From a virus: 37,541 bases of DNA. The DNA is taken from IMG/VR virus record IMGVR_UViG_3300003886_000019, positions 1 through 37,541 of that record; one strand, given 5' to 3'. Below, piece after piece: positions 6,816 through 15,856 of this stretch (within the stretch, counting starts at the first letter, position 1; every line of letters starts with the position of its first letter). The position numbers and the translations under genes are program-made. The notes under the pieces are model-generated. The model did not search any database. It was not told the DNA's origin and saw only the letters and a list, made by a program, of their open reading frames with translations.

Positions 6816-8219
6816 TTACGATGTTCCTTGCTCGACGGTCGCACTCATACCCATTACATTGCACTCAACATTGTCGGTGATCTCAATTTTCACCACGCGC
6901 GTGATTGGAAACATCCCTTGTCTACGCCACACGATCCGCTCTTCATACTCACCTTTTAGACCAAGTCTACGTTCGAATTCGGATGTGAATGTTTTACCGC
7001 CATTGTCTGAATAACTGTAGCGAACGATAGGGTTGTCGGTGCCTAATACAAGCCCTGTTTGCATTAAAACCTCAAATTCACCTTCGAAAATGGGTAAGTC
7101 GTTGCCATAAAACGGTTGACTGATCATCTCACGTCGAATGCTTTGCCCAAATTGAAGGACGCTGCGATCAAAAACCCCGATGAGGTTTTCGGTACTGTAA
7201 ATGATGGACTGATTGAGGCGACGCACGATACCACCAACACTCCAATCCATTTCAAACCAGACACTACGACCTAATAATGTGGATGCCGTTGCGTTGTAGC
7301 AAAATATATTTGTGCCAACATTGAATATCGCAATGAACTGACCATCGATCTGATAGGTCATGGAAAATGCGTTGGCTATCTCATCGGATGAGAGCTTTTG
7401 CAACTGAAAATCGATAGCGTTTGTGGATATTTTGTTGACAGAGTTTGAACTTGTCACACGCCAGATGGCAGCCCTCTCATTCAGCCCACCACCGATGAAG
7501 CAGAATGTATTGTCGAATTCGATGATGCTGTTTTTGGCATAGACGCCTTTTTGAATGTTCCCACCAGGGACACGGACAAAAGGAAATCCCGCACCACCAA
7601 CGTTTTGGAACAGTTCAATGGTTTCTTCACCGAGGACAAAGAGTTCATTGCGGTTGACATGAAGCCCAACAATTTGATCAGGACTGATTTCAGCACTCCC
7701 GAAATCAAGCGCGTTGTAACTGAATGGATCGTTGAGGGCACTGTTGAAGAACGCATCACCATCAGCAGCGGAAAACACAAAGAATCCATCCTTGAACACC
7801 ACTTGACTGGCTTGCCTGAAGTCAACGTCTGTGATCTGTGTCACAAGCTGCGTGACGCTGTCGAACACAAATGAGTCAATGTCGGCCACAATGACAATGA
7901 AGCGACCGTTGGTGGCCATTGAGACGCGTTGATTGCCTGTGATAGCCACGTTGAGCACAGTGACTGTGTCGTCAATCTCAAGTCGCGCGAAGGTGTTGTC
8001 TTGCACGAAATAGGAGATGAGGTCGAGTGCGATTGCCCCTCTGAACAGTCCCACCAGAGAAGCGATCTCCGTTATACCTGGTGGTTGGGCTAGATAGTGT
8101 TGTGAAAGAGATTGCGATTCAGCAACGGTGGGGATCCAATTGAGACAGCGACTGGTACTGAACAGGGATGATGTGACCTGGTATGAGTCGAGCTGCAGGG
8201 GTAATGGCACCCGTCTCAA
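6816..8219 (-). CDS. Packaged DNA stabilization protein, P22 gp10-like
   Basis: This 467-residue tail hub protein seals the portal channel after packaging, together with gp4 and the needle. The N-terminal part (CLNWIPTVAESQSLSQHYLAQPPGITEIA) matches the gp10 pattern of a short structured start followed by a PGIT stretch. A beta-propeller-like body follows (FVVLGEETIELFQNVG-type strands), and the C-terminus SEFERRLGLKGEYEERIVWRRQGMFPITRVVKIEIT closely follows gp10 (RVLWKRVGRIRRLIGFKLRV). The likely start is the TTG of a TTGA overlap with gp4, with AGAGG eight bases upstream; a GTG six bases further in is the alternative. A dispersed-motif copy lies at 8049-8062 and a one-mismatch copy at 7559. 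Confidence 0.88.
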   Translation of the reverse strand: MRRVPLPLQLDSYQVTSSLFSTSRCLNWIPTVAESQSLSQHYLAQPPGITEIASLVGLFRGAIALDLISYFVQDNTFARLEIDDTVTVLNVAITGNQRVSMATNGRFIVIVADIDSFVFDSVTQLVTQITDVDFRQASQVVFKDGFFVFSAADGDAFFNSALNDPFSYNALDFGSAEISPDQIVGLHVNRNELFVLGEETIELFQNVGGAGFPFVRVPGGNIQKGVYAKNSIIEFDNTFCFIGGGLNERAAIWRVTSSNSVNKISTNAIDFQLQKLSSDEIANAFSMTYQIDGQFIAIFNVGTNIFCYNATASTLLGRSVWFEMDWSVGGIVRRLNQSIIYSTENLIGVFDRSVLQFGQSIRREMISQPFYGNDLPIFEGEFEVLMQTGLVLGTDNPIVRYSYSDNGGKTFTSEFERRLGLKGEYEERIVWRRQGMFPITRVVKIEITDNVECNVMGMSATVEQGTS

Positions 8220-8656
8220 AAGTTTTCCTCTGGGATTCTGGGGTAGAATCTGCGGTTATTGTTGAAGTCGAAACATTGATTACCTGATCCAATTGGCAAT
8301 GTGTCAGGGTATGCGACATCAATCGGTTGTGTGGTGATGATCATCAAGGTCTCTTTGGATGAGATCGCCAGGGAGCTTAGGCCAGGCGTGATGACCTTTT
8401 GGAAGGTTGGTGCACACCGAACGGCGAGGTTGAATTTGATCGCACCATTGGCCTCAGCATCAACAGCCACCACTTGTTGAAGGTTGAGCAGTTCTTCGAA
8501 TCGTGGTGTGAGAAACATGTAGCGCCACTCGAATAGCAAATCGTTGAGACGGTTCAAAATAGCTTGAGCATCCCCTGCTTCAAGGGACATTTCAGCGGTT
8601 TTGACACCAATCTCCTCTGCTGCTGCTTCAACAAAGTCAAGCGCTAAGAGCGACAA
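8216..8656 (-). CDS. Tail accessory factor, P22 gp4-like
   Basis: This 146-residue protein would be the first to attach to the portal, closing the head and accepting gp10. The N-terminal helices (VEAAAEEIGVKTAEMSLEAGDAQAILNRLNDLLFEWR) and the C-terminal segment DTLPIGSGNQCFDFNNNRRFYP correspond well to gp4 (MPTGSGNSFANLNEWHYFP). The start is a TTG at 8656 inside the end of the previous gene, with AGGTGA upstream, and the stop overlaps gp10 by TTGA. Non-ATG starts in consecutive coupled genes suggest translational coupling. Confidence 0.88.
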   Translation of the reverse strand: MSLLALDFVEAAAEEIGVKTAEMSLEAGDAQAILNRLNDLLFEWRYMFLTPRFEELLNLQQVVAVDAEANGAIKFNLAVRCAPTFQKVITPGLSSLAISSKETLMIITTQPIDVAYPDTLPIGSGNQCFDFNNNRRFYPRIPEENF

Positions 8657-8984
8657 ATTCCTTCACCTTTTTCTTCAAGAGTTTGGTTGAAATAGTCTCT
8701 GGAAACATGATGTCTACGTTTTCCTGTGCCCATTCGATCAAGTGTTTTCGAGTCATTTTGTCAATATCGACGTTGGCTATGGTGTTCACCTCATCCTTGA
8801 TTGTCTCGATAGCCTCGCCGAGCTTTTGGACGGCAACGGGATCATCAGGATCCACTCCCATGTCGTTCAAGTTAATGAACGCAGCAGGAGTGTCTGCCCA
8901 ACCAGCGTCGAGATATGTCTCCCATTCATCCGAGTCAATGATTTTTGGTGCCTCGGACTTATGGTAAGCCCATTGTTTGCTCAT
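8637..8984 (-). CDS. Head-proximal small protein with C-terminal HeH/SAP-like helix pair
   Basis: This 115-residue protein is coupled to the coat gene by an ATGA overlap. The N-terminus (DSDEWETYLDAGWADTPAAF) resembles small proteins encoded next to phage capsid genes. The C-terminus (DKMTRKHLIEWAQENVDIMFPETISTKLLKKKVKEF) has the helix-extension-helix pattern of HeH/Rho-N-like domains, which bind nucleic acid or act as adaptors. Its position between coat and gp4 fits a head-completion or decoration role. The function is inferred. Confidence 0.6.
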   Translation of the reverse strand: MSKQWAYHKSEAPKIIDSDEWETYLDAGWADTPAAFINLNDMGVDPDDPVAVQKLGEAIETIKDEVNTIANVDIDKMTRKHLIEWAQENVDIMFPETISTKLLKKKVKEFVALSA

Positions 8985-10207
8985 GAAGTCGTTCTGACTG
9001 CAAAGCCAGGGTTGATAACTTTGACACCGAACAGGATGTCAAAACGATAGTTCAACTCATCATCAGTGATGTTGTACTGACGAACCGTACGGATGCTGAT
9101 GCCCTCAAAGTTTTCACGGCTAGATGTCGCACCGTCTGTTGGGGTATCGAGTTGCGCCATCGCCAAAGTGATAGCGTTCTTGTGGAAGGCCATGTTTTGA
9201 CGATGAACCGCTTCTGCAGCGCCTGTGATAACCGTAATGGCAGCATTGTCAGCAGGGGCAGCCACAACAGTTCTGAACGCACCTGAAATGATGATAGGTG
9301 GGCTGATAGTTAGCGTCGCATCATCACCGACTGAAGTGACGTCATCCAGAACCACGAATTGTTGAAGCACGCCAGTGGTCTCGCGAGTCCTGCGATTGAC
9401 TGAATCAACACCGGCTATCGTAAACACATCACCAGCATTCAAGACTGCAGTGCCGACCGTCCAACCATCGGTGATCAGAGTTTGGCTGTTGGTATCTTTG
9501 CTCAGCAAGTATGTGGTGTCTTGAGCAGCGCCGTTGATAAGAGGCGTGCCACCATGATCCCCAACAGTGTGCATGCGCAAAGATTGAGATTTGTAGATAT
9601 CAAAACCAGCGTACATGCCGATTGAGGCCTTTTCAATCGCCTTTTTGGCAATCGTTTGTGGGAAAACCAAACGTAGACCATCAGCAAGAGAGTTTGAAGC
9701 CGCAGGATCGTAGAATGCACAACGATTCTCCATGGGTACACCTAAGTCATCCAACTTTTGACCGGCGTTAGCCACATCAAGAAAAGTTGAAGGACTGGTG
9801 CCAGGCGTGCCCACAAAATTGTAAACTTCATTGTACTGATCAGCGATAACCGTCTCGACACGTTGCGCAAGTTCATGCATCGCAGGTCGAATGTAGCGTT
9901 CGTTGGCATCTTCAATCCGTAAAGTGAGATCTTCAGTCAAGACAGCAAAGCCGACATGATGACGTTGATCAAGTGTGACATTAACAATACCTTCTTCAAT
10001 GTCGCGCTTCACGAGAGTTGCACCAGCCGCGCTCTCGAACAAGACAGGTCGTCTGACGGAGACTGTACCGCCAACCTTACCACTGAAAACACGTGATTCA
10101 TCCAATTGACGATCCACCTTCATGGTCATCACCAAAGCGTTCAAGAACTCTTTTACAGCATAACGAGTGACGAGCGCTGTATTCTTAAAATCATTTGCCA
10201 TCGGCAT
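8981..10207 (-). CDS. Major capsid (coat) protein, P22 gp5-like
   Basis: This 408-residue HK97-fold coat protein is close to P22 gp5 in length (430) and layout: an N-terminal helix (KNTALVTRYAVKEFLNALVM), the extended loop region (GKVGGTVSVRRPVLFESAAGATLVKRDIEEGIVNVTLDQRHHVGFAVLTEDLTL), a spine helix with ADQYNEVYNFVGTPGTSPS, an inserted beta domain (about residues 210-320) and a C-terminal RQYNITDDELNYRFDILFGVKVINPGFAVR. The ATG at 10207 follows GGAGGG at good spacing; an ATG six bases later is the alternative. It sits downstream of scaffold and portal, though here the tailspike gene intervenes. Confidence 0.92.
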   Translation of the reverse strand: MPMANDFKNTALVTRYAVKEFLNALVMTMKVDRQLDESRVFSGKVGGTVSVRRPVLFESAAGATLVKRDIEEGIVNVTLDQRHHVGFAVLTEDLTLRIEDANERYIRPAMHELAQRVETVIADQYNEVYNFVGTPGTSPSTFLDVANAGQKLDDLGVPMENRCAFYDPAASNSLADGLRLVFPQTIAKKAIEKASIGMYAGFDIYKSQSLRMHTVGDHGGTPLINGAAQDTTYLLSKDTNSQTLITDGWTVGTAVLNAGDVFTIAGVDSVNRRTRETTGVLQQFVVLDDVTSVGDDATLTISPPIIISGAFRTVVAAPADNAAITVITGAAEAVHRQNMAFHKNAITLAMAQLDTPTDGATSSRENFEGISIRTVRQYNITDDELNYRFDILFGVKVINPGFAVRTTS

Positions 10208-10268
10208 TTAAATACCCTCCACGGGAATAAAATATAGCTAGTCTAATTATACACGGTATGTTGTTGAT

Positions 10269-13007
10269 TTACAATAGTGAAATTGATAATCTAGGGTTTA
10301 ATATGTTCGATACAAAATTGATATTTATCAGGTCACCGCCTAAGTTTTGCCCACCTGTGCCAAATTGGGTAATGAACATAGCATTATTGAGACCTACGCT
10401 CGTGCCTAAGACAACATCAACCTTAGATCCTGGTAGCATTGTGAATCGGCTGAGAGACGCTGCCAAATCAACCTGAAACAAACTTGCTAGAGCGATGGGG
10501 TTAATGTCTAGTCTATTTGATCCGTTGATGACGTTGCCTTGTGAAATGAATTTGGCACTTATCACCGAATTATTCCAAGGCCTAAATGAAGCCGTTCCAC
10601 CTCCATTTTCAAACGCCTCACTTCTCACTAAATCATCAGCCGCTCGACCGCCAAAAAACCGATTGTTGAGCATCTCACATTGAAATGTTCCTAAATCATT
10701 AAATGATCCCGATGTTGTGATTATCACACCCTCTGTGGCTTGATTGAACCCGAATCGACCATTGGAGTTAACCTCACAATTCATAATTTTAATGACTTGA
10801 CTAGCTTCACAAAATAATCCGAGCATCGCCGACTCATTGCCACCACCTAAATTGAACATCGACTGAACAGTGACACCGTCAAATGTCATGTGATCAAATG
10901 CAATTGGGGTTGGAAACATCACCATGCCTCGACACAAAATGTTTTTGAAGTAGACAGTGTTGGCTTCGACGGACGTTGATGATCCCACCAGAGAAAAGCC
11001 TCTGAAATCGAATATACAATTCGTCACAGTCAGCTCGTTGCCGGAGCTTGTTAGGTCGAAAACGCCATCGGAGTTCGTGAACATGTCGAGCGTGTCAGGG
11101 GCTGCGATCTTCAGATTGTCGAATCGAATATCATTGTTAGCACCGGCGCGAACGAATGTTGAGATGCCGACCGATGCCGATATAAATTCAACGTCAATGT
11201 CGGCAAGTAAAAAGTTGACCTGGTTACCACCTTGAAAGTCAATAAAGAACCCTGTGTTAACACTCGTTCTAATGAATCCACTGACATTTTTAATGATGCA
11301 TCGGGCACTCACATCGTCGACGATGAATATTGATTCAAATGAATTGTGTGTGATGACTCCGTTATTAACTTGCGGGACAATCTTTATGTCCTGGAAAACA
11401 TTTGAGTCGCCGGATACCTCAAGGAGTGAGACGCTATTGTGTTGCACATTGTCTTCACCGATCTGGCAATATGAAATCCCACTGGCAGAACAAAACTTTG
11501 AACCATCAACACCTAACTGGCCAACGATCCTACCAATGCCGAAATCATCAGAGCCTTGTTTGATAACGATGTCGGTGATGTGTACGTCACGTGAGTTCTG
11601 AATCACTAACGCTCCGCCTGTCGGGCACGCTCTTGCAAAAACCGACTTAACCGAATGCTGAGTGACGCGAGAGAACCCTAAGCTATTGAAAAATGATCGT
11701 GCTAAATCAGATTCGAACTTGACCGCAGGCGCTTCAACTGCCGCAATAAAGTTCGCAGTGTTATTTAAGTTGTCGGCATTGATGTCGTTGATGCTACATC
11801 GATCGGCAGAGATAACATTGACCGTGCTCCCCGCATTGTTGATGGCCTGAATGTTTGACAAGAAGCCATCTTCAGTGAGTCCATCGAGAGAGTTTGCACC
11901 ACGAAATGCTGAGCCAACAACAGCGCCAGCCGTGAAGGGATCACCTAACTTGATGCCATCTCCCATTGAATCGTTGCACACAATATCCGTCACGATCGGA
12001 AATTTACATGCGATCAAATGAATGCATGCCTCATCACTTATCCCAACAGGGTTGCCAACAACGGCTGCGCGGGCAACCATATTGCCATCAAAGAATCCGC
12101 TGTGCAGATTGAGTCCTGATATCGACACTTGAAACATCGCTGGCGTACGGTTGGTCGTGGTCGCAAGCGTTTGCACTTGATTGTGAATGGGGACGTCTTG
12201 ATAGATGGCACTGAACTCAACACTGTTATTGTATTTGATCCGACAACGTCCCATGTCAATCTCAATGTTGGCCACCACGTCTGCGGTGAATCCGGCTGGC
12301 CAGTTCGTATCACTCATCAGATAGAGTGGTTGGCTGGTGAAGATGGTTTCAATGCCGTTGAGGGAGAGAACATCACCAGTGCGTAGAGCATCAAGCACAC
12401 CTTGAAGGCGGGCACTCTCATCAGTTCCGTTGGATGGATTGCCTGCTGTTCCAATCACACCACCTTGCGTGACATGGATGCCCTCTTGACGATCCATCAT
12501 TGCAACCAAACCGTTTGCCAACAAGTGATCCACAACATTGTCAGGTGTAGTGAGACCGACGGTGGCATTGACAAAATGTGCCAGTGTCATGATGCTATAG
12601 TTCGCACCGCCGAGCGGTGTGTCTAAGTTGATTGAGAATGTTCCGAAGTAGGCATTTGTGGTCACATAATTGCCTGCCGATAAGTCAGCGGCGACCATGG
12701 CGGCAACATCATTGAAGACGCCGACCGGTGCTCCAATTAGATTGGATCTAACAGGATCGGCTTCAAAAATTTGAACGCCATCAGAATCACGTAAGATGAC
12801 TCGGTATGTGCCGTCGATGAAGATATCTGAAAATAGGCCATTGCTATCTGCGATGACGGGGTTTGTGTTAGGTGTTGTTGCACCTTCATCCGAGAAGGTG
12901 TCACGGTCAGTGCTGGTACCAGTGTCTGTGAAGAACAGTTGAGCACCGCTGGCGGGACGAATCCCTGCACCAACATCAGCAAAAGGTAATACGAATCGAG
13001 TCGCCAC
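10269..13007 (-). CDS. Tailspike / receptor-binding protein with parallel beta-helix
   Basis: The 912-residue protein has an N-terminal head-binding-like domain (FVLPFADVGAGIRPASGAQLFFTDTGT ... FIDGTYRVILRDSDGVQIFEADPV), comparable in plan to the P22 tailspike anchor. Residues about 170-780 form a long repetitive region of short strands and asparagine turns (for example VKSVFARACPTGGALVIQNSRDVHITDIVI), the signature of a right-handed beta-helix of the pectate-lyase type. Such spikes bind and often cleave surface polysaccharide. The start is a GTG with AAGGAA eight bases upstream. It is unusual that it lies between scaffold and coat. The receptor and any enzymatic activity cannot be read from the sequence. 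Confidence 0.85.
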   Translation of the reverse strand: MATRFVLPFADVGAGIRPASGAQLFFTDTGTSTDRDTFSDEGATTPNTNPVIADSNGLFSDIFIDGTYRVILRDSDGVQIFEADPVRSNLIGAPVGVFNDVAAMVAADLSAGNYVTTNAYFGTFSINLDTPLGGANYSIMTLAHFVNATVGLTTPDNVVDHLLANGLVAMMDRQEGIHVTQGGVIGTAGNPSNGTDESARLQGVLDALRTGDVLSLNGIETIFTSQPLYLMSDTNWPAGFTADVVANIEIDMGRCRIKYNNSVEFSAIYQDVPIHNQVQTLATTTNRTPAMFQVSISGLNLHSGFFDGNMVARAAVVGNPVGISDEACIHLIACKFPIVTDIVCNDSMGDGIKLGDPFTAGAVVGSAFRGANSLDGLTEDGFLSNIQAINNAGSTVNVISADRCSINDINADNLNNTANFIAAVEAPAVKFESDLARSFFNSLGFSRVTQHSVKSVFARACPTGGALVIQNSRDVHITDIVIKQGSDDFGIGRIVGQLGVDGSKFCSASGISYCQIGEDNVQHNSVSLLEVSGDSNVFQDIKIVPQVNNGVITHNSFESIFIVDDVSARCIIKNVSGFIRTSVNTGFFIDFQGGNQVNFLLADIDVEFISASVGISTFVRAGANNDIRFDNLKIAAPDTLDMFTNSDGVFDLTSSGNELTVTNCIFDFRGFSLVGSSTSVEANTVYFKNILCRGMVMFPTPIAFDHMTFDGVTVQSMFNLGGGNESAMLGLFCEASQVIKIMNCEVNSNGRFGFNQATEGVIITTSGSFNDLGTFQCEMLNNRFFGGRAADDLVRSEAFENGGGTASFRPWNNSVISAKFISQGNVINGSNRLDINPIALASLFQVDLAASLSRFTMLPGSKVDVVLGTSVGLNNAMFITQFGTGGQNLGGDLININFVSNILNPRLSISLL

Positions 13008-13019
13008 GGTGCTAATTCC

Positions 13020-13802
13020 TTATGTGTTAAAAGTTCTCATCCAATCATCCATCGACATCTTACCGCCAACGTCTTTACCAGCGGATCCTGTCCCACCAGA
13101 GACGGTCGTGGTCGGTGGTGGTGCTGACGTCGGTACCACTTTGGATGTCATTGATCCTTGAAGTTTGCCCAACTCCATTGTCGCTTGCCCTGGTGACATG
13201 CTGGCAATTTTGTAAGCAAGGTTCAAGTTTTTTGCTAAGTGATGGATAACTTCAGGACCAGTGTCCGACTCCATTAACGTACGGGCAACACCTTTTGGAA
13301 ATTGAGGGAGTGTTGCTGCCATGTCGTTGAAGTTATCTACCTTATTACTAAGTTCATACGCCTTGACATTGTTTTGAAATGTTGAATGGACGTTAGCACT
13401 CTTGACTTGCTGTGTGATCTGACCTTGCTTTTCTTGCATCTTAAAGGTGACCAACGCATCAACATAATCCTCTGTTGTGCTAAAGTTTTCAGCAATGGGT
13501 TCGGGCACCGGTTGATTTGTAATCGCATCGAGTTGGTTTTGAAGCTTATCAGCCCGTTGCTTTTCAGCAAAACGACCAGCAACCAACGCGTCTATCTCAA
13601 CGCTTGGTGCTTCAGGCGGCGGTGGTTTCCCGGCCGGATCGGCAGGCGCAGCCTCTGGCGGCGTGGCTGACGTGGGTAGGGCTGGTTTTGTTTCCAACGG
13701 TACACCATCTTCTGGTGGGGGATCAACAACGGCGGCAAGGGGATCAACAACAGCAGGAGGATCCACCAGCGTTGGTACAATTTCAGTACGTGCGTCATTC
13801 AT
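13020..13802 (-). CDS. Scaffolding protein
   Basis: This 260-residue protein guides coat assembly inside the procapsid and then leaves. Residues 5-80 are proline/alanine-rich and acidic. Residues 85-160 are charged and coiled-coil-forming (RFAEKQRADKLQNQLDAI, YVDALVTFKMQEKQGQITQQVKSANVHSTF), and the C-terminal tail KDVGGKMSMDDWMRTFNT is short and basic/aromatic, as needed for coat binding. It lies just after the portal, as in P22. AAGGA precedes the ATG by seven bases. The assignment rests on composition and position. Confidence 0.78.
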   Translation of the reverse strand: MNDARTEIVPTLVDPPAVVDPLAAVVDPPPEDGVPLETKPALPTSATPPEAAPADPAGKPPPPEAPSVEIDALVAGRFAEKQRADKLQNQLDAITNQPVPEPIAENFSTTEDYVDALVTFKMQEKQGQITQQVKSANVHSTFQNNVKAYELSNKVDNFNDMAATLPQFPKGVARTLMESDTGPEVIHHLAKNLNLAYKIASMSPGQATMELGKLQGSMTSKVVPTSAPPPTTTVSGGTGSAGKDVGGKMSMDDWMRTFNT

Positions 13803-13818
13803 TTCTCTTTCCTTTTAT

Positions 13819-13908
13819 TCATTGCACTACAGCTATTATGATAAATACGAGCAGAACAACGCTTGCTATGATTATCAACCCCTCAAATATATCATCTGGA
13901 TCAGGCAT
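13819..13908 (-). CDS. 29-residue membrane miniprotein between portal and scaffold
   Basis: A short frame starts at the ATG at 13908 (weak GAG seven bases upstream) and encodes an acidic head (MPDPDDIFEG) followed by about 18 consecutive hydrophobic residues and a terminal VVQ. This is a single transmembrane helix and almost nothing else. It fills the otherwise empty 145-bp gap between the portal stop and the scaffold start and is oriented with the operon. The coding call rests on the clean hydrophobic helix and the orientation; no function is proposed. Confidence 0.45.
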   Translation of the reverse strand: MPDPDDIFEGLIIIASVVLLVFIIIAVVQ

Positions 13909-13947
13909 TATCTATCTCATCTCCCTCGTTTCCGTGGTTTGGGTTTC

Positions 13948-15846
13948 TTAGGTTTTGGTCGGTCGTAAGGCACTGGGATCACCTCCTAGTTTGTCAAGTA
14001 TTTCTGCGGTCTGGGCTTGAAGTTTATCAACTTCAGCTTCTGTCTTGTCGTCCCTGATTTGTGAGGCTTCGATTTCAGCAATAAGTTTCTCGGTTTGAAG
14101 CTTAATGTTTTCAGTCAAGGCCTCTTGTTGTGGATCAGGCGGCGGGGATTTGTCGAGTCCGAGATCTTTAATTTCCTTTTCCGTCGGTTCAATTGTACCC
14201 GCTTTGATCATTTGTTTTCGTATTCTATCATGAAGAATTGTTGAGTCCAATATCGGCAACGATTTCACTAACAAGTCAAGTGAAACATTCGCCAACTCAG
14301 GTGACTGTGTGATCAACTGTAATAGTTGTTCCGATGATTGCTCACGTTGCGTGCTAAATGCGGGGCCAACTTTTGTCTGCACATTAAACTTACCTTTGCG
14401 CAAGTCCAGCGTGGGGACATTGGGGTTGTTCGTTTGATTGACGTCCACAACTTCCGATGTTTCATCATCATTTATCAGGGTTAAAGTTCGCTCTCGATCA
14501 TAGATATGTGGTATAATATCAAGGATGATTCTTGCCATATAGTCTTTAGATTTCGATAGGTTATCAAGGTAAATGAAACTACCTCTGTCACCTTTTGACT
14601 GTTCTGCTTGAATCGCTTTGCCCGACTTAAGCTCAGGGTTGACACCTAACGACGGGGGTTGTAGGCCGGTGATGTGGTATAGATCCATACTAGCCTGTTG
14701 GATTTGCTGCACGAACGCAGGTTGCAACGCTGGTGCACCTCCTCGTTGTGGTGGACCAGGTGATCGGGCATCTGGATTGTACGGCATGAAGGGTTGGTTA
14801 CGGATGTTGAAGTTCTTATAAATCGATTCATGGCCCTTCATCATTGATGGTGTAATGAAATACGGATCCTTTGGCGTCAATGCGCTGGTCTCAATTGCAG
14901 CACTGGTGGCGTAATTGTAAATTCGGTTAGCATCTTTGGCTTGCCGGACTATCCCTCGCTGGTAGAGCACACCTTCAATCATCGTGCTGATGCCAGAGAC
15001 GGCAATCAAGGGGATATGTTTGGATGGAAAGTCATGTGGGCCACTGATGACCTCCATACCATTCATGATGTACTGAACGACCTTGTGGCTATCAAATGTG
15101 CGCGACTCAATGAATGGCGTCGCCTCAGGCAACTCTTCAACCACAGAACCATCTTGAAGACGATAGATAGTGCGCTGCATCGGTTCCTTAACCCAATACT
15201 CAGCAATCTTAATCGTGTTCGGGCTTTTCCACACATTGCAACTAAAGTTCGACGAGTACAGCACTTGTGAGAAATCCGACATTGAATAATCAGGATACTC
15301 TCGCTCATACTGTCTGTTGGGCATATCTTTGGTGAGAAACGCAAACTCAGCATCTGATTTGTCGTATCGATCACAAGGGCCAAACCAAAGTGACGTGGCA
15401 GCAGACATAATTGGATGGCACTTGATCACCTGATCAAACCCATCCTCTTCAAACTCGGTGATCAGCCTGAAGCCACCGTAACCACAAGTGACCATCTCAT
15501 CGAATGCCCGATTGGTCGCATCGAATGAGTCTCGTTCCACATTACGGATGATGCCACTCAATATTTTGGCAACATCCTCCTCATCCTCACCTTCAGGGAT
15601 CACAGTGACGCCAGTAACATTCTGCCGTTGATCACCAACAATTTGATTGATAGCGCCAGCGACTCGATTCAACGTGTACCGCGGTCTACCTTCAGTCTTG
15701 TTAAGAGCCAACTCATCCCACTGGCCATCCTCAGCATGGGCAAAGCGCATATCCTCAACCGCCAACTCACGCTGTTCCAGTTCCTCCTGCTGAACCTCAT
15801 GGAAACGTTGGATTGCTTCGCGATGCAACTCATCTAAATTTGACAT
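13948..15846 (-). CDS. Portal protein, P22 gp1-like
   Basis: This 632-residue portal forms the dodecameric ring through which DNA enters and leaves the capsid. The N-terminus (FHEVQQEELEQRELAVEDMRFAHAEDGQWDE followed by NRVAGAINQIVGDQRQNVTGVTVIPEG) is the characteristic opening of P22-type portals. The body contains the expected GYGGFRL ... KCHPI ... LWFGPCDRYDKSDAEFAF region and the wing helices. The C-terminal 90 residues form a helical barrel-like coiled coil (QEALTENIKLQTEKLIAEIEASQ) as in P22 gp1. GAGG precedes the ATG. It follows the large terminase gene by 10 bases. Confidence 0.93.
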   Translation of the reverse strand: MSNLDELHREAIQRFHEVQQEELEQRELAVEDMRFAHAEDGQWDELALNKTEGRPRYTLNRVAGAINQIVGDQRQNVTGVTVIPEGEDEEDVAKILSGIIRNVERDSFDATNRAFDEMVTCGYGGFRLITEFEEDGFDQVIKCHPIMSAATSLWFGPCDRYDKSDAEFAFLTKDMPNRQYEREYPDYSMSDFSQVLYSSNFSCNVWKSPNTIKIAEYWVKEPMQRTIYRLQDGSVVEELPEATPFIESRTFDSHKVVQYIMNGMEVISGPHDFPSKHIPLIAVSGISTMIEGVLYQRGIVRQAKDANRIYNYATSAAIETSALTPKDPYFITPSMMKGHESIYKNFNIRNQPFMPYNPDARSPGPPQRGGAPALQPAFVQQIQQASMDLYHITGLQPPSLGVNPELKSGKAIQAEQSKGDRGSFIYLDNLSKSKDYMARIILDIIPHIYDRERTLTLINDDETSEVVDVNQTNNPNVPTLDLRKGKFNVQTKVGPAFSTQREQSSEQLLQLITQSPELANVSLDLLVKSLPILDSTILHDRIRKQMIKAGTIEPTEKEIKDLGLDKSPPPDPQQEALTENIKLQTEKLIAEIEASQIRDDKTEAEVDKLQAQTAEILDKLGGDPSALRPTKT

Positions 15847-15856
15847 CTAAAATACC

